A stretch of 64,000 nt of DNA from Alphaproteobacteria bacterium (GCA_016124665.1 WGNH01000009.1:1-64000), one strand, 5' to 3'; positions 27,542 to 36,570 are shown, counted from the stretch's first letter. Numbers and translations: made by a program. The notes: a model not told the origin generated them from the sequence alone.

Positions 27542-28014
27542 AGTATCCCAGACCGCCTTGGGACGAGGCGACGATCAGGCGCTTCTTCACCGAGTCGCCG
27601 AACCAGCTGGAATATTCGAAACTTCTGGGCTTCAAATTCCTTGATCTGAACGCCGAAGACATGTGGTTCGACGCCCAGTGGGAACCGGATTTGCGCGTGT
27701 GCAGCCCGACCGGAGCGGTCCAGGGCGGCATGGTCACGGCAATGCTGGACGACACAATGTCGCTGGCGGCGGTGACGGTGGCCGGATTTGACGGGGTGGT
27801 GCCGACGCTGGAGATGAAGACCAGCTTCATCTCTCCGGTCTGGCCGGGAAAGCTGCGCTGCCGCGGGCAGGTGATCAAGAAGGGCAAGCAATTCTTCTTC
27901 ACCGAAGGCTGGCTCTGGGATGGCGATGGCAAGCTGTTGACCAAGTCCAGCGCAACCTGCTTTCACAAATCGCATGACGAAGTGAAGCGAATCCGGAAAG
28001 AGCGTGGCCTCTAA
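27538..28014 (+). CDS. PaaI-type thioesterase (hotdog fold)
   Basis: 158 residues. AVQGGMVTAMLDDTMSLAA (about residues 62-80) is the PaaI/YdiI active-site helix with the catalytic Asp/Glu region, and the strand TLEMKTSFISPVWPGKLRCRG is typical of single-domain acyl-CoA thioesterases. The N-terminal RRFFTESPNQLEYSKLLGFK is family-like. It is coupled to sspB upstream (ATGA) and overlaps the MFS start by 11 nt. The acyl group it hydrolyses is unknown. Confidence 0.9.
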   Translation: MKYPRPPWDEATIRRFFTESPNQLEYSKLLGFKFLDLNAEDMWFDAQWEPDLRVCSPTGAVQGGMVTAMLDDTMSLAAVTVAGFDGVVPTLEMKTSFISPVWPGKLRCRGQVIKKGKQFFFTEGWLWDGDGKLLTKSSATCFHKSHDEVKRIRKERGL

Positions 28015-29191
28015 GACCATATCGATTGCCATAATCACGCTGGCACAGGTGCTGGCGCTTTCCGTCTGGTTTGCCGGAACAGCCGCCCTGCCCGCCATGC
28101 TGGCAGCAGCCGAAATCAGCCGCTTTGCCCAGGCGGCGCTGACAAGTTCCGTTCAGATCGGTTTTGTTGCCGGAGCCCTGGCAAGTGCAATCCTCAGCCT
28201 GCCCGACCGCTTTGACGCCCGGCATGTCTTTACAGCCGGAGCAGCCCTCGCCGCCATCGCCAACCTGCTCGCACTGGTAACAGAGCCCGCCAGTGCCGCG
28301 ATGATCGCCTGCCGCGCACTGGCGGGTGCCTCGCTCGCGCTTGTCTATCCGGTCGGCATGAAGCTGGCGGCCAGCTGGGCGAAAGGCGATGCCGGGCTTC
28401 TGGTGGGGTCCCTTGTCGGCGCTTCCGCGTTGGGCTCTGCGACGCCCTATGCCTTCAATCTCTTCATCAATGCCACACAGTGGCAGGCCCCCTTCCTGTT
28501 CAGTTCCATAGCCGCAGCCGTTGCGGCGGGGCTGATCCTGTTCAGCCGGCAGGGCCCCGCTTTCATGACCGGTGCGCGATTTGATCCCTCGGCCGTTTTG
28601 CTCGCCTTCCGGAACCCCGCGCTGCGCTACGCCAATCTCGGTTATCTCGGCCATATGTGGGAACTCTATGCCATGTGGGCCTGGGTGCCGGTCTTCCTCC
28701 ATGCCTATTTCTCCGACGGGTTTTCCGCCAATCTCACCGCCTTTGCCGTTGTCGGTATCGGGGCGGCCGGCTGCCTGCTGGGTGGCTGGACCGCCGACCG
28801 GCATGGACGGACGACGGTAACAATGGCCGCCATGGCAGTAAGCAGCAGTTGTGCACTCATCTGCGGTTTCCTGTTCGGTGCGCCTGTCTGGCTGTTGTTG
28901 CCCGTGCTGCTGATCTGGGGAATGAGCGTGATCGCCGACAGTGCCCAGTTTTCCGCCTCGATCGCCGAACTGGCCCCGCGTGACCGGGCCGGCACACTGC
29001 TCTCCTTGCAAACGGCGATGGGGTTTGCCCTGACGGCGATTGTGATCCAGCTCCTGCCGCTCTGGATCGATTTCGCTGGCTGGACCTATGCCTTCATTCC
29101 GCTGGCGATCGGCCCCATGTTTGGCGTGTGGGCCATGTGGAAGCTGCGGCAAAGGCCGGAAGCCGCAAAGCTGGCCGATGGGCGGCGCTAG
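28004..29191 (+). CDS. MFS transporter
   Basis: 395 residues and 12 predicted helices. The central loop motif GGWTADRHGRTTV matches the MFS G-x-x-x-D-R-x-G-R signature between helices 8 and 9, and CRALAGASLALVYPVGMKLAASW resembles helix 4-5 of drug or nitrate/nitrite-type carriers. GTG at 28004 starts inside the thioesterase gene. The convergent RusA-like gene overlaps its last 4 nt. The substrate is unknown. Confidence 0.88.
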   Translation: MASKTISIAIITLAQVLALSVWFAGTAALPAMLAAAEISRFAQAALTSSVQIGFVAGALASAILSLPDRFDARHVFTAGAALAAIANLLALVTEPASAAMIACRALAGASLALVYPVGMKLAASWAKGDAGLLVGSLVGASALGSATPYAFNLFINATQWQAPFLFSSIAAAVAAGLILFSRQGPAFMTGARFDPSAVLLAFRNPALRYANLGYLGHMWELYAMWAWVPVFLHAYFSDGFSANLTAFAVVGIGAAGCLLGGWTADRHGRTTVTMAAMAVSSSCALICGFLFGAPVWLLLPVLLIWGMSVIADSAQFSASIAELAPRDRAGTLLSLQTAMGFALTAIVIQLLPLWIDFAGWTYAFIPLAIGPMFGVWAMWKLRQRPEAAKLADGRR

Positions 29192-29514
29192 GCTGCTTCG
29201 CGATTGAACGGACGCGCCTTCACCCGGACGCGGGCGCGGTCGGACAGGACTTTCTCGACCATCAGTTTTTCAACCTGGCTGTCATCATGGAAGACACAGC
29301 CGGTGAGCGCATCCAGAACCGCCTTGGCGACATTGTCGACATCGTGAGCCGGGCTGTTTTCTGTGCGCTCGATACGGATCTCGACCTCATAGGGGCCGTA
29401 TTTCGGACGCACGCGCTTGAATTCTGTATAGAAAAACTCGCCGATCAGCCCCTTGAACCGCTCGGATTGCGAGGTCTGCGCGTCAACACGAAGATGGAGA
29501 CTGTCGCCCGACAT
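29188..29514 (-). CDS. RusA-like Holliday-junction resolvase family protein
   Basis: 108 residues, beginning MSGDSLHLRVDAQT. The core HDVDNVAKAVLDALTGCVFHDDSQV (about residues 58-82) reproduces the RusA pattern: an aspartate-rich D-x-DN-x-x-K-x-x-LDAL followed by the DDSQV magnesium-binding pair. RusA enzymes cut four-way junctions and are usually prophage genes, but no other phage gene is nearby. ATG at 29514 has AGG at 6 nt. It converges on the MFS gene, overlapping by 4 nt, and diverges from fumC. Confidence 0.85.
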   Translation of the reverse strand: MSGDSLHLRVDAQTSQSERFKGLIGEFFYTEFKRVRPKYGPYEVEIRIERTENSPAHDVDNVAKAVLDALTGCVFHDDSQVEKLMVEKVLSDRARVRVKARPFNREAA

Positions 29515-29648
29515 GATTGCCTGTTCCCGCCCTTTTCCTGTCCATTCCAGCGCGCTGGCTTGATCCCTTACGCCCCGGTGATACACGCTAATCCGAATCG
29601 ATATTAACCTTCTGCCCTTCCCGGCAGATGCGCAAGGAGCCTCGCGCC

Positions 29649-31040
29649 ATGAGCGAAACCCGCACCGAAACCGACAGCTTTGGCCCGCTCGAAGTTCCCA
29701 ATGACAAGCTCTATGGCGCGCAGTCGGCTCGCTCGCTGATCAATTTCGCCATTGGCGAGGAGACCATGCCCGCCCCGATGATCCGCGCGCTCGGTATCAT
29801 CAAGCGCTCGGCCGCGCGGGTGAACAAGTCCATGGGCAATCTGGAACCGGAACTGGCCGATGCCATCGAGAAGGCGGCCGGCGAAGTCGCCGAAGGCAAG
29901 TGGAATGACCATTTCCCCCTGTCCGTCTGGCAGACAGGCTCGGGCACACAGTCCAACATGAATACGAATGAGGTCGTCTCCAACCGGGCGATCCAGATCC
30001 TTGGCGGCGTGATCGGCTCGAAGGATCCGGTGCATCCGAATGACCATGTGAACCGCTCGCAATCCTCGAACGACACCTTCCCGACGGCGATGCACATCGC
30101 GGCTGCGGAAGAGATGCATCACCGCCTGCTGCCAGCCCTGCAAACGCTGCGCAATGCACTGAATGACAAGGCCGAAGCCTTCAAGGACATCATCAAGATC
30201 GGCCGGACGCACCTGCAGGATGCGACACCGCTGACGCTCGGCCAGGAGTTTTCCGGCTACGTGGCGCAGATCGATCTCGGTATCCGCCGTGTCAATGAAG
30301 GGCTGGACTATCTCTTCTATCTCGCCCAGGGCGGAACGGCGGTCGGCACCGGCATCAATGCCAGGCCCGGTTTCGATGTCGCCTTTGCCGAAGATGTGGC
30401 CCGCTATACCGGCCTGCCGTTCAAGACCGCCCCGAACAAGTTCGAGGCGCTGGCCGCGCATGATGCCTATGTGTCCGCGCACGGCGCGCTCAACACGCTG
30501 GCCGCCTCGCTGAACAAGATCGCCAATGATATCCGGATGCTGGGCTCGGGTCCGCGCTGCGGTTTCGGCGAAATTTCGCTGCCGGAAAACGAGCCGGGCT
30601 CCTCCATCATGCCGGGCAAGGTCAACCCGACCCAGTGCGAGGCCCTGACCATGGTCTGCGCCCAGGTGATGGGCAATCATGTCGCCATCACGGTCGGCGG
30701 TGCGCAGGGGCATTTCGAACTCAACGTGTTCAAGCCGATGATGGCCTACAACATGCTGCAATCGATCCGGATCATGGCGGATGCCTGCGTCTCCTTTACC
30801 GAAAAGTGCGTGGTGGGCATCAAGGCGAATGAGGATCGGATCACCGATCTGATGGAAAAATCCCTCATGCTGGTGACGGCACTGGCCCCGACGATCGGCT
30901 ATGACAATGCAACGACCGTCGCCAAAACCGCGCACAAGAACGGCACCACGCTAAAGGAAGAAGCGGTGAAGCTGGGCTTCGTGACGGCGGAGGAATTCGA
31001 CAAGGCGGTCGTGCCCGCCGACATGATCAAGCCGAAATAA
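29649..31040 (+). CDS. fumC: class II fumarate hydratase
   Basis: 463 residues, iron-independent fumarase of the TCA cycle. [16 protein letters not shown] and [15 protein letters not shown] are the substrate-binding segments, and [16 protein letters not shown] is the fumarase/aspartase signature with the catalytic serine. The length and full C-terminal domain are intact. ATG at 29649 follows AAGGAG by 9 nt. It stands as a single gene, with a 170-bp gap of inverted repeats after it. Confidence 0.98.
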   Translation: MSETRTETDSFGPLEVPNDKLYGAQSARSLINFAIGEETMPAPMIRALGIIKRSAARVNKSMGNLEPELADAIEKAAGEVAEGKWNDHFPLSVWQTGSGTQSNMNTNEVVSNRAIQILGGVIGSKDPVHPNDHVNRSQSSNDTFPTAMHIAAAEEMHHRLLPALQTLRNALNDKAEAFKDIIKIGRTHLQDATPLTLGQEFSGYVAQIDLGIRRVNEGLDYLFYLAQGGTAVGTGINARPGFDVAFAEDVARYTGLPFKTAPNKFEALAAHDAYVSAHGALNTLAASLNKIANDIRMLGSGPRCGFGEISLPENEPGSSIMPGKVNPTQCEALTMVCAQVMGNHVAITVGGAQGHFELNVFKPMMAYNMLQSIRIMADACVSFTEKCVVGIKANEDRITDLMEKSLMLVTALAPTIGYDNATTVAKTAHKNGTTLKEEAVKLGFVTAEEFDKAVVPADMIKPK

Positions 31041-31132
31041 ATACATTCTCTCGCCCGCTTTCGGGGGAGGATAGAGATCCCCCGATCAAGTCGGAGGAAG
31101 ACGGGTATTTGAACCCTGATTGATCTTCGCCT

Positions 31133-31189
31133 CCCTCCGGCTTGACCGGAGGGCCTCATTGGCGAGATCGTCCGGTCAAGCCGGACGAT
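31133..31189. repeat. pair of oppositely oriented CCGG-CTTGA-CCGG hairpin repeats
   Basis: Two short palindromes lie between fumC and the DNA glycosylase: CCCTCCGGCTTGACCGGAGGG (31133-31153, 8-bp arms) and ATCGTCCGGTCAAGCCGGACGA (31167-31188). The second core is the reverse complement of the first (CCGG-TCAAG-CCGG). They look like copies of an alphaproteobacterial REP-type repeat and may also end fumC transcription. Confidence 0.7.
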
Positions 31190-31210
31190 GACGGATTGTT
31201 TGCGTTTTCT

Positions 31211-31879
31211 CTAACCCACACTCAGCGCCAGCATGCGGCTGACTTCGCTTTGCGAGCGCCCGCTCTCTTCCGTCCACTGATTGAAGGCCGCCTGTACTTT
31301 TGCCATCGCGCCTTTTGAAGTGGGCGGCTTGTCGATCACGCCTTCGCGGATCAGGGCCTTCACAACATCGCCAGAAACGATGAAGGCATCCCAGCCGGAA
31401 AAGCGCAGGAAATACTGGCCGGTGCTGCCGCCGAGGCGGGAACCGCGCTTGGCAAAAACCTCCAGCAATCCGGTCTGATCCGAGGCCGGCCAGTCCGCCA
31501 GGAAGGAACCGAAACCGCCATGTTCGGACGCGATCTCCTGCACGAATTGCGCATTCTTCACCGTGGCGGTGATCTTCTGCCCATTGCGGACAATGCGTTC
31601 GTCGGACACCAGGCGGGCAATATCATCGTCGGAATAAAGGGCGACCTTGCCGGGATCAAATCCGTCAAATGCGGCTTCGAAACCCTCCCACTTGGCCTGG
31701 ATCACTTTCCAGACAAAACCGGCAGAGAAGACGGCCTGTGTCATGCCCGAGAGCCAGCGATCATCCGGGATGGCCCGCAGCTCATCGCCGGTTTTCGGCC
31801 GGGTCAGCTTTTCCGCGATGACCTCGCGGCTGCCATGATGCTGGATGGCCAGGGCCTCGATCTCTGAAAATGCGCGCAT
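31211..31879 (-). CDS. DNA-3-methyladenine glycosylase I (Tag-like) family
   Basis: 222 residues. The Tag/AlkA-like helical fold (PF03352-type) is visible in RWLSGMTQAVFSAGFVWKVIQAKW and DDDIARLVSDERIVRNGQKI, followed by AFIVSGDVVKALIREGVIDKPP, where the usual Cys/His zinc residues of E. coli Tag are absent. It would excise alkylated adenine from DNA. ATG at 31879 has GGAGG 6 nt upstream. It is divergent from the ribbon-helix-helix gene. The distance from E. coli Tag leaves the exact base specificity open. Confidence 0.78.
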   Translation of the reverse strand: MRAFSEIEALAIQHHGSREVIAEKLTRPKTGDELRAIPDDRWLSGMTQAVFSAGFVWKVIQAKWEGFEAAFDGFDPGKVALYSDDDIARLVSDERIVRNGQKITATVKNAQFVQEIASEHGGFGSFLADWPASDQTGLLEVFAKRGSRLGGSTGQYFLRFSGWDAFIVSGDVVKALIREGVIDKPPTSKGAMAKVQAAFNQWTEESGRSQSEVSRMLALSVG

Positions 31880-31941
31880 GCCAGACCTCCTTGCCGGACG
31901 GGCCGCTATCGGATGATCATGGGCGGCGAAAGGCAAGACAA

Positions 31942-32166
31942 ATGTTGATCAAGCGCTCCCTCTCGATTGCCGGACACCGGACCAGCCTGGCGCTGGAGCC
32001 CGACTTCTGGGCTGTGCTGGACGCGGTGGCCGAACAGCGCGGGATCGCCTTTGCCGCCCTGATCCGCGACATCGACGAAGCGCGCGCCGCTGCGAATCCG
32101 GACCAGCCGCTCTCCTCGGCCTGCCGGGTGTTCGCCCTGCGGGCGGTTCAGTCCCAGGCCGGATGA
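31942..32166 (+). CDS. ribbon-helix-helix domain protein (RHH_4-type)
   Basis: 74 residues. KRSLSIAGHRTSLALEPDFW is the beta-strand/helix-A stretch and AVAEQRGIAFAALIRDID the second helix of the ribbon-helix-helix fold, close to the RHH_4 family common in alphaproteobacteria. Small dimeric DNA-binding protein; the targets are unknown and no toxin partner is adjacent. It overlaps by 19 nt the end of the convergent secreted protein. Confidence 0.8.
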   Translation: MLIKRSLSIAGHRTSLALEPDFWAVLDAVAEQRGIAFAALIRDIDEARAAANPDQPLSSACRVFALRAVQSQAG

Positions 32167-32744
32167 TCGGCGTTCAGATAACGCGTTTCTCCGCACACAA
32201 AACGCGGCGCCACATCGGCGGCGAGTGCATGGGCGATTTCATTGGCGTTCGGCATTTCCATCGCGTTGATATAGGCCATGTGGCAGGCGCTCACCGGCCC
32301 ATCGGCCCGCAGCGCGATCACGACCAGAATATTGGAATTCGTAGTCGTGCCGCCCGTGTATTCGCCTGTTTCCTGATTATAGTTCGGCGTTAATCCACGG
32401 TATCGCACAATGGCCGCGTAAGGTTCTTCGTCGTCCGGCCGGTAGCGCCAGTCGATGACCGGGCCAATCATCATGTCGAGCCCGCCTAGCGAAGGTCGTT
32501 CCTCCAGCTGGGCTTCGATTCCGTTCGGTCCGATGGCCATGGCCGAGGAATGCTCGCTGTAGGGCAGCCAGATTTCCTGCCCCTGCGGACCGAGACAGAC
32601 CTGAAGATAGGGACTCAGATCGCCCGGATCGCGATCCTCGCAATTCTCGAATCCGGTAAACTCGCTGCGATGGCCTTCTGCAAACTGCGCGAGGACACCA
32701 GCCGTCAGACACGCCGTTGCGAAGATTCCGAGCCAAATACGCAT
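32148..32744 (-). CDS. secreted protein of unknown function
   Basis: 198 residues. Signal peptide MRIWLGIFATACLTAGVLA, mature protein beginning QFAEGHRSEF. Four cysteines (NCEDRD, QVCLGP, ACHMAY, FVCGET) could form two disulfides. The sequence is rich in Tyr, Asn and Pro with ETGEYTGGTTTNSNILVVI as a probable beta segment. I do not recognise the family. It stands alone in its orientation, 62 nt from the SRPBCC gene. Confidence 0.65.
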   Translation of the reverse strand: MRIWLGIFATACLTAGVLAQFAEGHRSEFTGFENCEDRDPGDLSPYLQVCLGPQGQEIWLPYSEHSSAMAIGPNGIEAQLEERPSLGGLDMMIGPVIDWRYRPDDEEPYAAIVRYRGLTPNYNQETGEYTGGTTTNSNILVVIALRADGPVSACHMAYINAMEMPNANEIAHALAADVAPRFVCGETRYLNADHPAWD

Positions 32745-32806
32745 GAACTCATCCCCTTCCCTTTTCGGGGATCATGGCCTGCGAGCCGCCTTCCGCCAAG
32801 GGCCAT

Positions 32807-33289
32807 TCATTCGCGAAACTGGTTGCACCGCACTTCCAGACCGGCCAACACCGGGTCCCATCCCGATTGATAGCCGCCCCGGAGCTTTTCACCGTCCGGG
32901 TCATTCTCCCATCCGCGGTGGGTCAGGTCGATCCGGGTCTGCCCGTTGCCGAGATCTGTGAACACGACTTCAACTTCGGTGGCCTGTTCATCGGGTTTGT
33001 CAAATTGCCAGGAATGGACGAGGCGGCGGCCCGGCTCCCAGACACGGACTTTTCCCCAGCTGCGGCGTGTTCCATCAGCGGATTCCTCGTAAAGCCAGCC
33101 ACCAACGCCTTCCTCCATACCGACGCATGCCGGTGTAACACCGTCGCGGTCAGCGCCCAGTGAGTGGCTCTCCTTCGGCCACCAGATGTCCAGATGCCGG
33201 GTATAGAAGCGGAATGCCGTTTCCGCATCGCGGTTGACAATGATCGATTTTTCGACCGGCTCTATTTCAGTTTTGCCTGTGGCCGTCAT
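32807..33289 (-). CDS. SRPBCC/AHSA1-family protein
   Basis: 160 residues. The N-terminal KSIIVNRDAETAFRFYTRHLD is the strand-helix start of the START/Bet v1-like fold and the C-terminal GWDPVLAGLEVRCNQF is its long closing helix, the AHSA1-type layout. Such proteins bind hydrophobic ligands, and many follow ArsR-type regulator genes. ATG at 33289 lies inside the regulator gene (23-nt overlap), so they form one coupled unit. Confidence 0.88.
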   Translation of the reverse strand: MTATGKTEIEPVEKSIIVNRDAETAFRFYTRHLDIWWPKESHSLGADRDGVTPACVGMEEGVGGWLYEESADGTRRSWGKVRVWEPGRRLVHSWQFDKPDEQATEVEVVFTDLGNGQTRIDLTHRGWENDPDGEKLRGGYQSGWDPVLAGLEVRCNQFRE

Positions 33290-33584
33290 CTCGCTCCAGT
33301 GCCTCCTTGTATTGCAGCAATGCGTCGTCCCAGAAACCATCAATCCAGTCGCGCAACTCCCGGAGCGCATCGAGACGGATGGAATAAATCCGGCTTGTTC
33401 CGCGCCGCTCCACGTCCACCAGGCCAGCGTCACGCAGGACTTTCAGATGCTGGGAAACCGCCGGACGGCTTACCGGGAAGCGCTTTGCCAGCAAGCCCGC
33501 CGGAGCCGGCCCGTCTCGCAGCCCTTCAAAGACAGCGCGGCGGGTAGGATCAGACAGAACGGTGAGCGCTTTTTGGTAAGCCAT
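33267..33584 (-). CDS. ArsR-family transcriptional regulator
   Basis: 105 residues. Winged helix: VLSDPTRRAVFEGLRDGPAPAG (start of the fold), recognition helix FPVSRPAVSQHLKVLRDAG (about 37-55) and wing VDVERRGTSRIYS. It lacks the Cys metal-site motifs (ELCVCD), so metal sensing is unlikely; this matches ArsR members paired with SRPBCC/AHSA1 genes. The C-terminal WIDGFWDDALLQYKEALE helix would dimerise. The start codon stands next to a perfect 10-bp inverted repeat, the likely self-operator. Confidence 0.92.
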   Translation of the reverse strand: MAYQKALTVLSDPTRRAVFEGLRDGPAPAGLLAKRFPVSRPAVSQHLKVLRDAGLVDVERRGTSRIYSIRLDALRELRDWIDGFWDDALLQYKEALERDDGHRQN

Positions 33585-33586
33585 GC

Positions 33587-33618
33587 TTTATGTAAGCGTA
33601 TACTTACATAAAAGTCAA
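33587..33618 (-). promoter_or_regulatory. ArsR operator overlapping the arsR-srpbcc promoter
   Basis: Perfect inverted repeat TTTATGTAAG-CGTATA-CTTACATAAA (33587-33612). On the minus strand a -35 TTGACT (33618-33613) abuts it, and a -10 TACATA (33594-33589) lies inside it with 18-bp spacing. Transcription would begin at about the ATG at 33584, giving a leaderless mRNA. A bound dimer would block the promoter. Confidence 0.75.
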
Positions 33619-33659
33619 TACGGACTTGACCAGCGTGTTTCCGCACGGTCTAAGCGCTT

Positions 33660-34895
33660 ATGTCCACGGGCGAATCTTCGGCATCGCAATGGGCGGTGTT
33701 CCGCCACCGCCCCTATCTGATCTACTGGCTCGCCCGGTCGCTGACGTCGTTTGCCGTTCAGATCCAGGTCGTCGCGCTCGGCTGGCAGATTTATGATCTC
33801 ACCCGCAATCCGCTGGATCTCGGCCTGATCGGCCTGTCGCAATTTGCACCTGCCCTGCTGCTGGTCCTGGTGACCGGGGCCGTTGCGGACCGCCTGCCCC
33901 GGCGCGCCATCATGATCACGACATTGCTGGTCTCGGCGGCCGTCTCTGCTGCGTTGCTCGGTTTCACACTCACAGGAAGTGACAAGGTCTGGATCGTGTT
34001 TGCCTTGCTGGTGGTGTTCGGAACGGCGCGCGCCTTTCGCGGACCGGCGGTGCAGGCGCTCTTGCCGAACATCGTGCCACCCGCCCTGTTATCGCGTGCC
34101 ATTGCGCTGAATTCATCGGCCTGGCAATTGACCATTATCGTCGGGCCGGTCGCCGGCGGTTTGCTCTATGGCATCTCGCCGCTTGCCGCCTACGGGTCCG
34201 CGACGGCCCTTCTGTGTCTCGGGGCCATCCTGGCGACCTGCATTCCCAGGCCGGAGCAGCACAGGGAAACCGAGCCGCGAAGCTGGGACACCGTCCTCGC
34301 CGGGTTCAAATATATCTGGAAAGAGAAGATCGTTCTGGGCGCGATTTCGCTCGATCTCTTCGCCGTTCTGCTCGGCGGGGCGACGGCGCTGCTGCCGGTC
34401 TATGCGCGCGACATTCTGGAGGTTGGCCCGATCGGGCTGGGTCTGTTGCGCGCCGGGCCGGGGATTGGTGCCATCGCGGTTGCGATATTCCTCTCGACGC
34501 GGTCCATCAAGGATCATGCGGGGTTGTTCCTGTTTGTCTTTGTCGCTGTGTTCGGCGCGATGATCCTGGTGTTCGGCCTGTCGACCCTGCCCTGGCTTTC
34601 CATCATTGCGCTGGCCATTGCCGGCGGGGCGGACATGGTCAGCGTCTATATCCGGGAAACCCTGATCCAGTTGTGGACGCCGGACCGGTTGCGGGGCCGG
34701 GTCAATGCCGTGAACATGCTGTTTGTCGGTGCCTCCAACGAGTTGGGCGAATTCCGGGCCGGGATGATGGCCTTCCTGATCGGCGCGAAGGCCACCGTTG
34801 TGGCGGGCGGAGCCGGGACGCTGATCATCGCCGGGGTCTGGGCCAGACTCTTCCCGGAACTCAGAAAAGCGCGTCATCTCGACGGCCGCCCTTGA
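33660..34895 (+). CDS. MFS transporter (EntS/MFS_3-like)
   Basis: 411 residues and 12 helices. The N-terminal FRHRPYLIYWLARSLTSFAVQIQVVALGWQIY with GAVADRLPRRAIM (MFS loop motif between helices 2 and 3) follows the MFS_3/EntS-like exporter pattern, as does AFRGPAVQALLPNIVPPALL. Family members export siderophores, drugs or macrolides; no siderophore gene is nearby. ATG at 33660 lacks a clear Shine-Dalgarno sequence. The next gene, a ClC protein, starts 31 nt later. Confidence 0.88.
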   Translation: MSTGESSASQWAVFRHRPYLIYWLARSLTSFAVQIQVVALGWQIYDLTRNPLDLGLIGLSQFAPALLLVLVTGAVADRLPRRAIMITTLLVSAAVSAALLGFTLTGSDKVWIVFALLVVFGTARAFRGPAVQALLPNIVPPALLSRAIALNSSAWQLTIIVGPVAGGLLYGISPLAAYGSATALLCLGAILATCIPRPEQHRETEPRSWDTVLAGFKYIWKEKIVLGAISLDLFAVLLGGATALLPVYARDILEVGPIGLGLLRAGPGIGAIAVAIFLSTRSIKDHAGLFLFVFVAVFGAMILVFGLSTLPWLSIIALAIAGGADMVSVYIRETLIQLWTPDRLRGRVNAVNMLFVGASNELGEFRAGMMAFLIGAKATVVAGGAGTLIIAGVWARLFPELRKARHLDGRP

Positions 34896-34926
34896 CGCCG
34901 CTCGCCGCGGGGCGTTCAAGGATTGT

Positions 34927-36570
34927 GTGTCCGACTCTGAAACCCGAACCGCCTTTCAGCCCCTGGTCTGGCTGAGCCGCCAATGGCGCGAAGGCCGTTC
35001 GCCTGTGCTGTGGCTTCTGGGCGTGATTGTCGGGCTTATATCTGCCTATGCCTCGATCGCCATCATTCTGGTGCTGCATGGCATTTCATATCTGGTCTTC
35101 GATACCGGTCATGATTCCCTGGCGAGCGGGACGGCGGACCTGCCCTTCTGGATCATTCTGCTTGCGCCGGTCACCGGCGGGCTGATCGTTTCGGCCTTGC
35201 TGTGGCTGGGCCATAAACGGCAATGGCTGCCACGGCAGCAATCGAGCGCCGTGGCGGATGTGATGGAAGCCCGGGCCGCGGCCAAGGGCAATATTCCCCT
35301 CGCCAACGGTTTGCTGTCCGCCACCATTTCAGCGGTTACGCTCGGATTTGGCGGATCGGCCGGGCGCGAAGGCCCGGTCGTGCATCTCGGAGCCGCCATC
35401 GCCTCCTTTATCGCGCGGCGACTGGGACTGCCGGGCCGGGCGGTGAGAATCATGGTGGCCTGCGGCGCGGCCTCTGCCGTGGCCGCAAGTTTCAATGCGC
35501 CGGTGGCGGGAGCCTTGTTTGCCTTCGAGATTGTGCTGGGTCATTACGCACTCAGATCGATTGCGCCCGTGGCAATAGCAAGTGTGACAGGCGCCCTGAT
35601 CTCGCGCCTGCATCTCGGCGCGTCACCGGCCTTTGCCATGCCGCTCCTGTCGCCCGCCAGCCTGTGGGATTTTCCCGGTGTCATTGGTCTCGGCCTTGCG
35701 GCAGCCATTGTCGCCACACTTTTCATCCGGACGGCGGTTTATGCGCCCCGCATCGTATCCGTCCAAGCCGACAAAATCGGCTTTCCGCTCTGGGCGTTGC
35801 CGCCCATTGGTGGACTGGGCGTCGGTGCGCTGGCCCTGCTGGCCCCTGAAATTCTCGGCGTCGGCTATGAAGCCACGGCCAATGCCCTGTCCGGGAGTTA
35901 TGGCATTGTGATGCTGCTGGCATTACTGGCGGCAAAACTTCTGGCCACCGGGATCACGCTCGCCTTCCGCTTTGGCGGCGGTGTGTTTTCACCCTCCCTC
36001 TATCTCGGTGCCATGCTGGGCGCGGCGTTCGGAGGGCTTCTGGCGCTCACCGGTGCGGAAACCGCCGGTGTACCCTTCTATGCGGTCGTCGGCATGGGCG
36101 CGGTCGCCGGCGCAGCCCTGGGCGCGCCGCTATCGACAACGCTGATCGTGTTTGAGCTGACCGCCAGCTATGAAGCGTCCGTTGCCGTGCTGATCGCCGT
36201 TTCGCTGGCGACCGTGCTCAGCCAGTCGCTTGCCGGAGGAAGTATTTTCCATCTTCAGATCCTGAAACGCGGATTTGACCTGTCGCGGGGTCAGGCCCGG
36301 GTGCTGCTACAGACGATCCGGGTCCGCGATATCATGACGCCCATGGAAGGGCGCGAAGCCGGGGCCGACTCCGATGACGACGCGCCCTGCCTGTACGAGG
36401 ATGACTATCTGGGCCGGGCGATCGGCTTTCTGTCCGCCGAAGCGCTGGACGGGACGGCTGTCCGGTCACGTTCGGGCGAACAGCGCGTTGTCGGCTATCT
36501 GTCGCGGGTTGATGCGCATGCCGCCTATGCCCGGGCGCTGGCCGATGCGCATGAGGAGGAGCACCGTTAG
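34927..36570 (+). CDS. ClC-family chloride channel/antiporter with short CBS-like tail
   Basis: 547 residues. The ClC core has GFGGSAGREGPVVHLG with the gating Glu (E148 of E. coli ClC), NAPVAGALFAFEIV, and FGGGVFSPSLYLGAMLGAAFG near helix N. At the proton-path position the E. coli ILFIIEEM region reads ALFAFEIV, so the Glu corresponding to E203 is Ile. The C-terminal ~85 residues (VRDIMTPMEG to YLSRVDAHAAYARAL) contain only about half a CBS pair. The start is GTG at 34927. Likely a chloride/proton exchanger or channel in the inner membrane. Confidence 0.92.
   Translation: MSDSETRTAFQPLVWLSRQWREGRSPVLWLLGVIVGLISAYASIAIILVLHGISYLVFDTGHDSLASGTADLPFWIILLAPVTGGLIVSALLWLGHKRQWLPRQQSSAVADVMEARAAAKGNIPLANGLLSATISAVTLGFGGSAGREGPVVHLGAAIASFIARRLGLPGRAVRIMVACGAASAVAASFNAPVAGALFAFEIVLGHYALRSIAPVAIASVTGALISRLHLGASPAFAMPLLSPASLWDFPGVIGLGLAAAIVATLFIRTAVYAPRIVSVQADKIGFPLWALPPIGGLGVGALALLAPEILGVGYEATANALSGSYGIVMLLALLAAKLLATGITLAFRFGGGVFSPSLYLGAMLGAAFGGLLALTGAETAGVPFYAVVGMGAVAGAALGAPLSTTLIVFELTASYEASVAVLIAVSLATVLSQSLAGGSIFHLQILKRGFDLSRGQARVLLQTIRVRDIMTPMEGREAGADSDDDAPCLYEDDYLGRAIGFLSAEALDGTAVRSRSGEQRVVGYLSRVDAHAAYARALADAHEEEHR

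Noticed and set aside
31041-31210. Possible tRNA or small RNA after fumC
   Set aside because: Only the two repeat hairpins are seen; no cloverleaf, CCA end or promoter.
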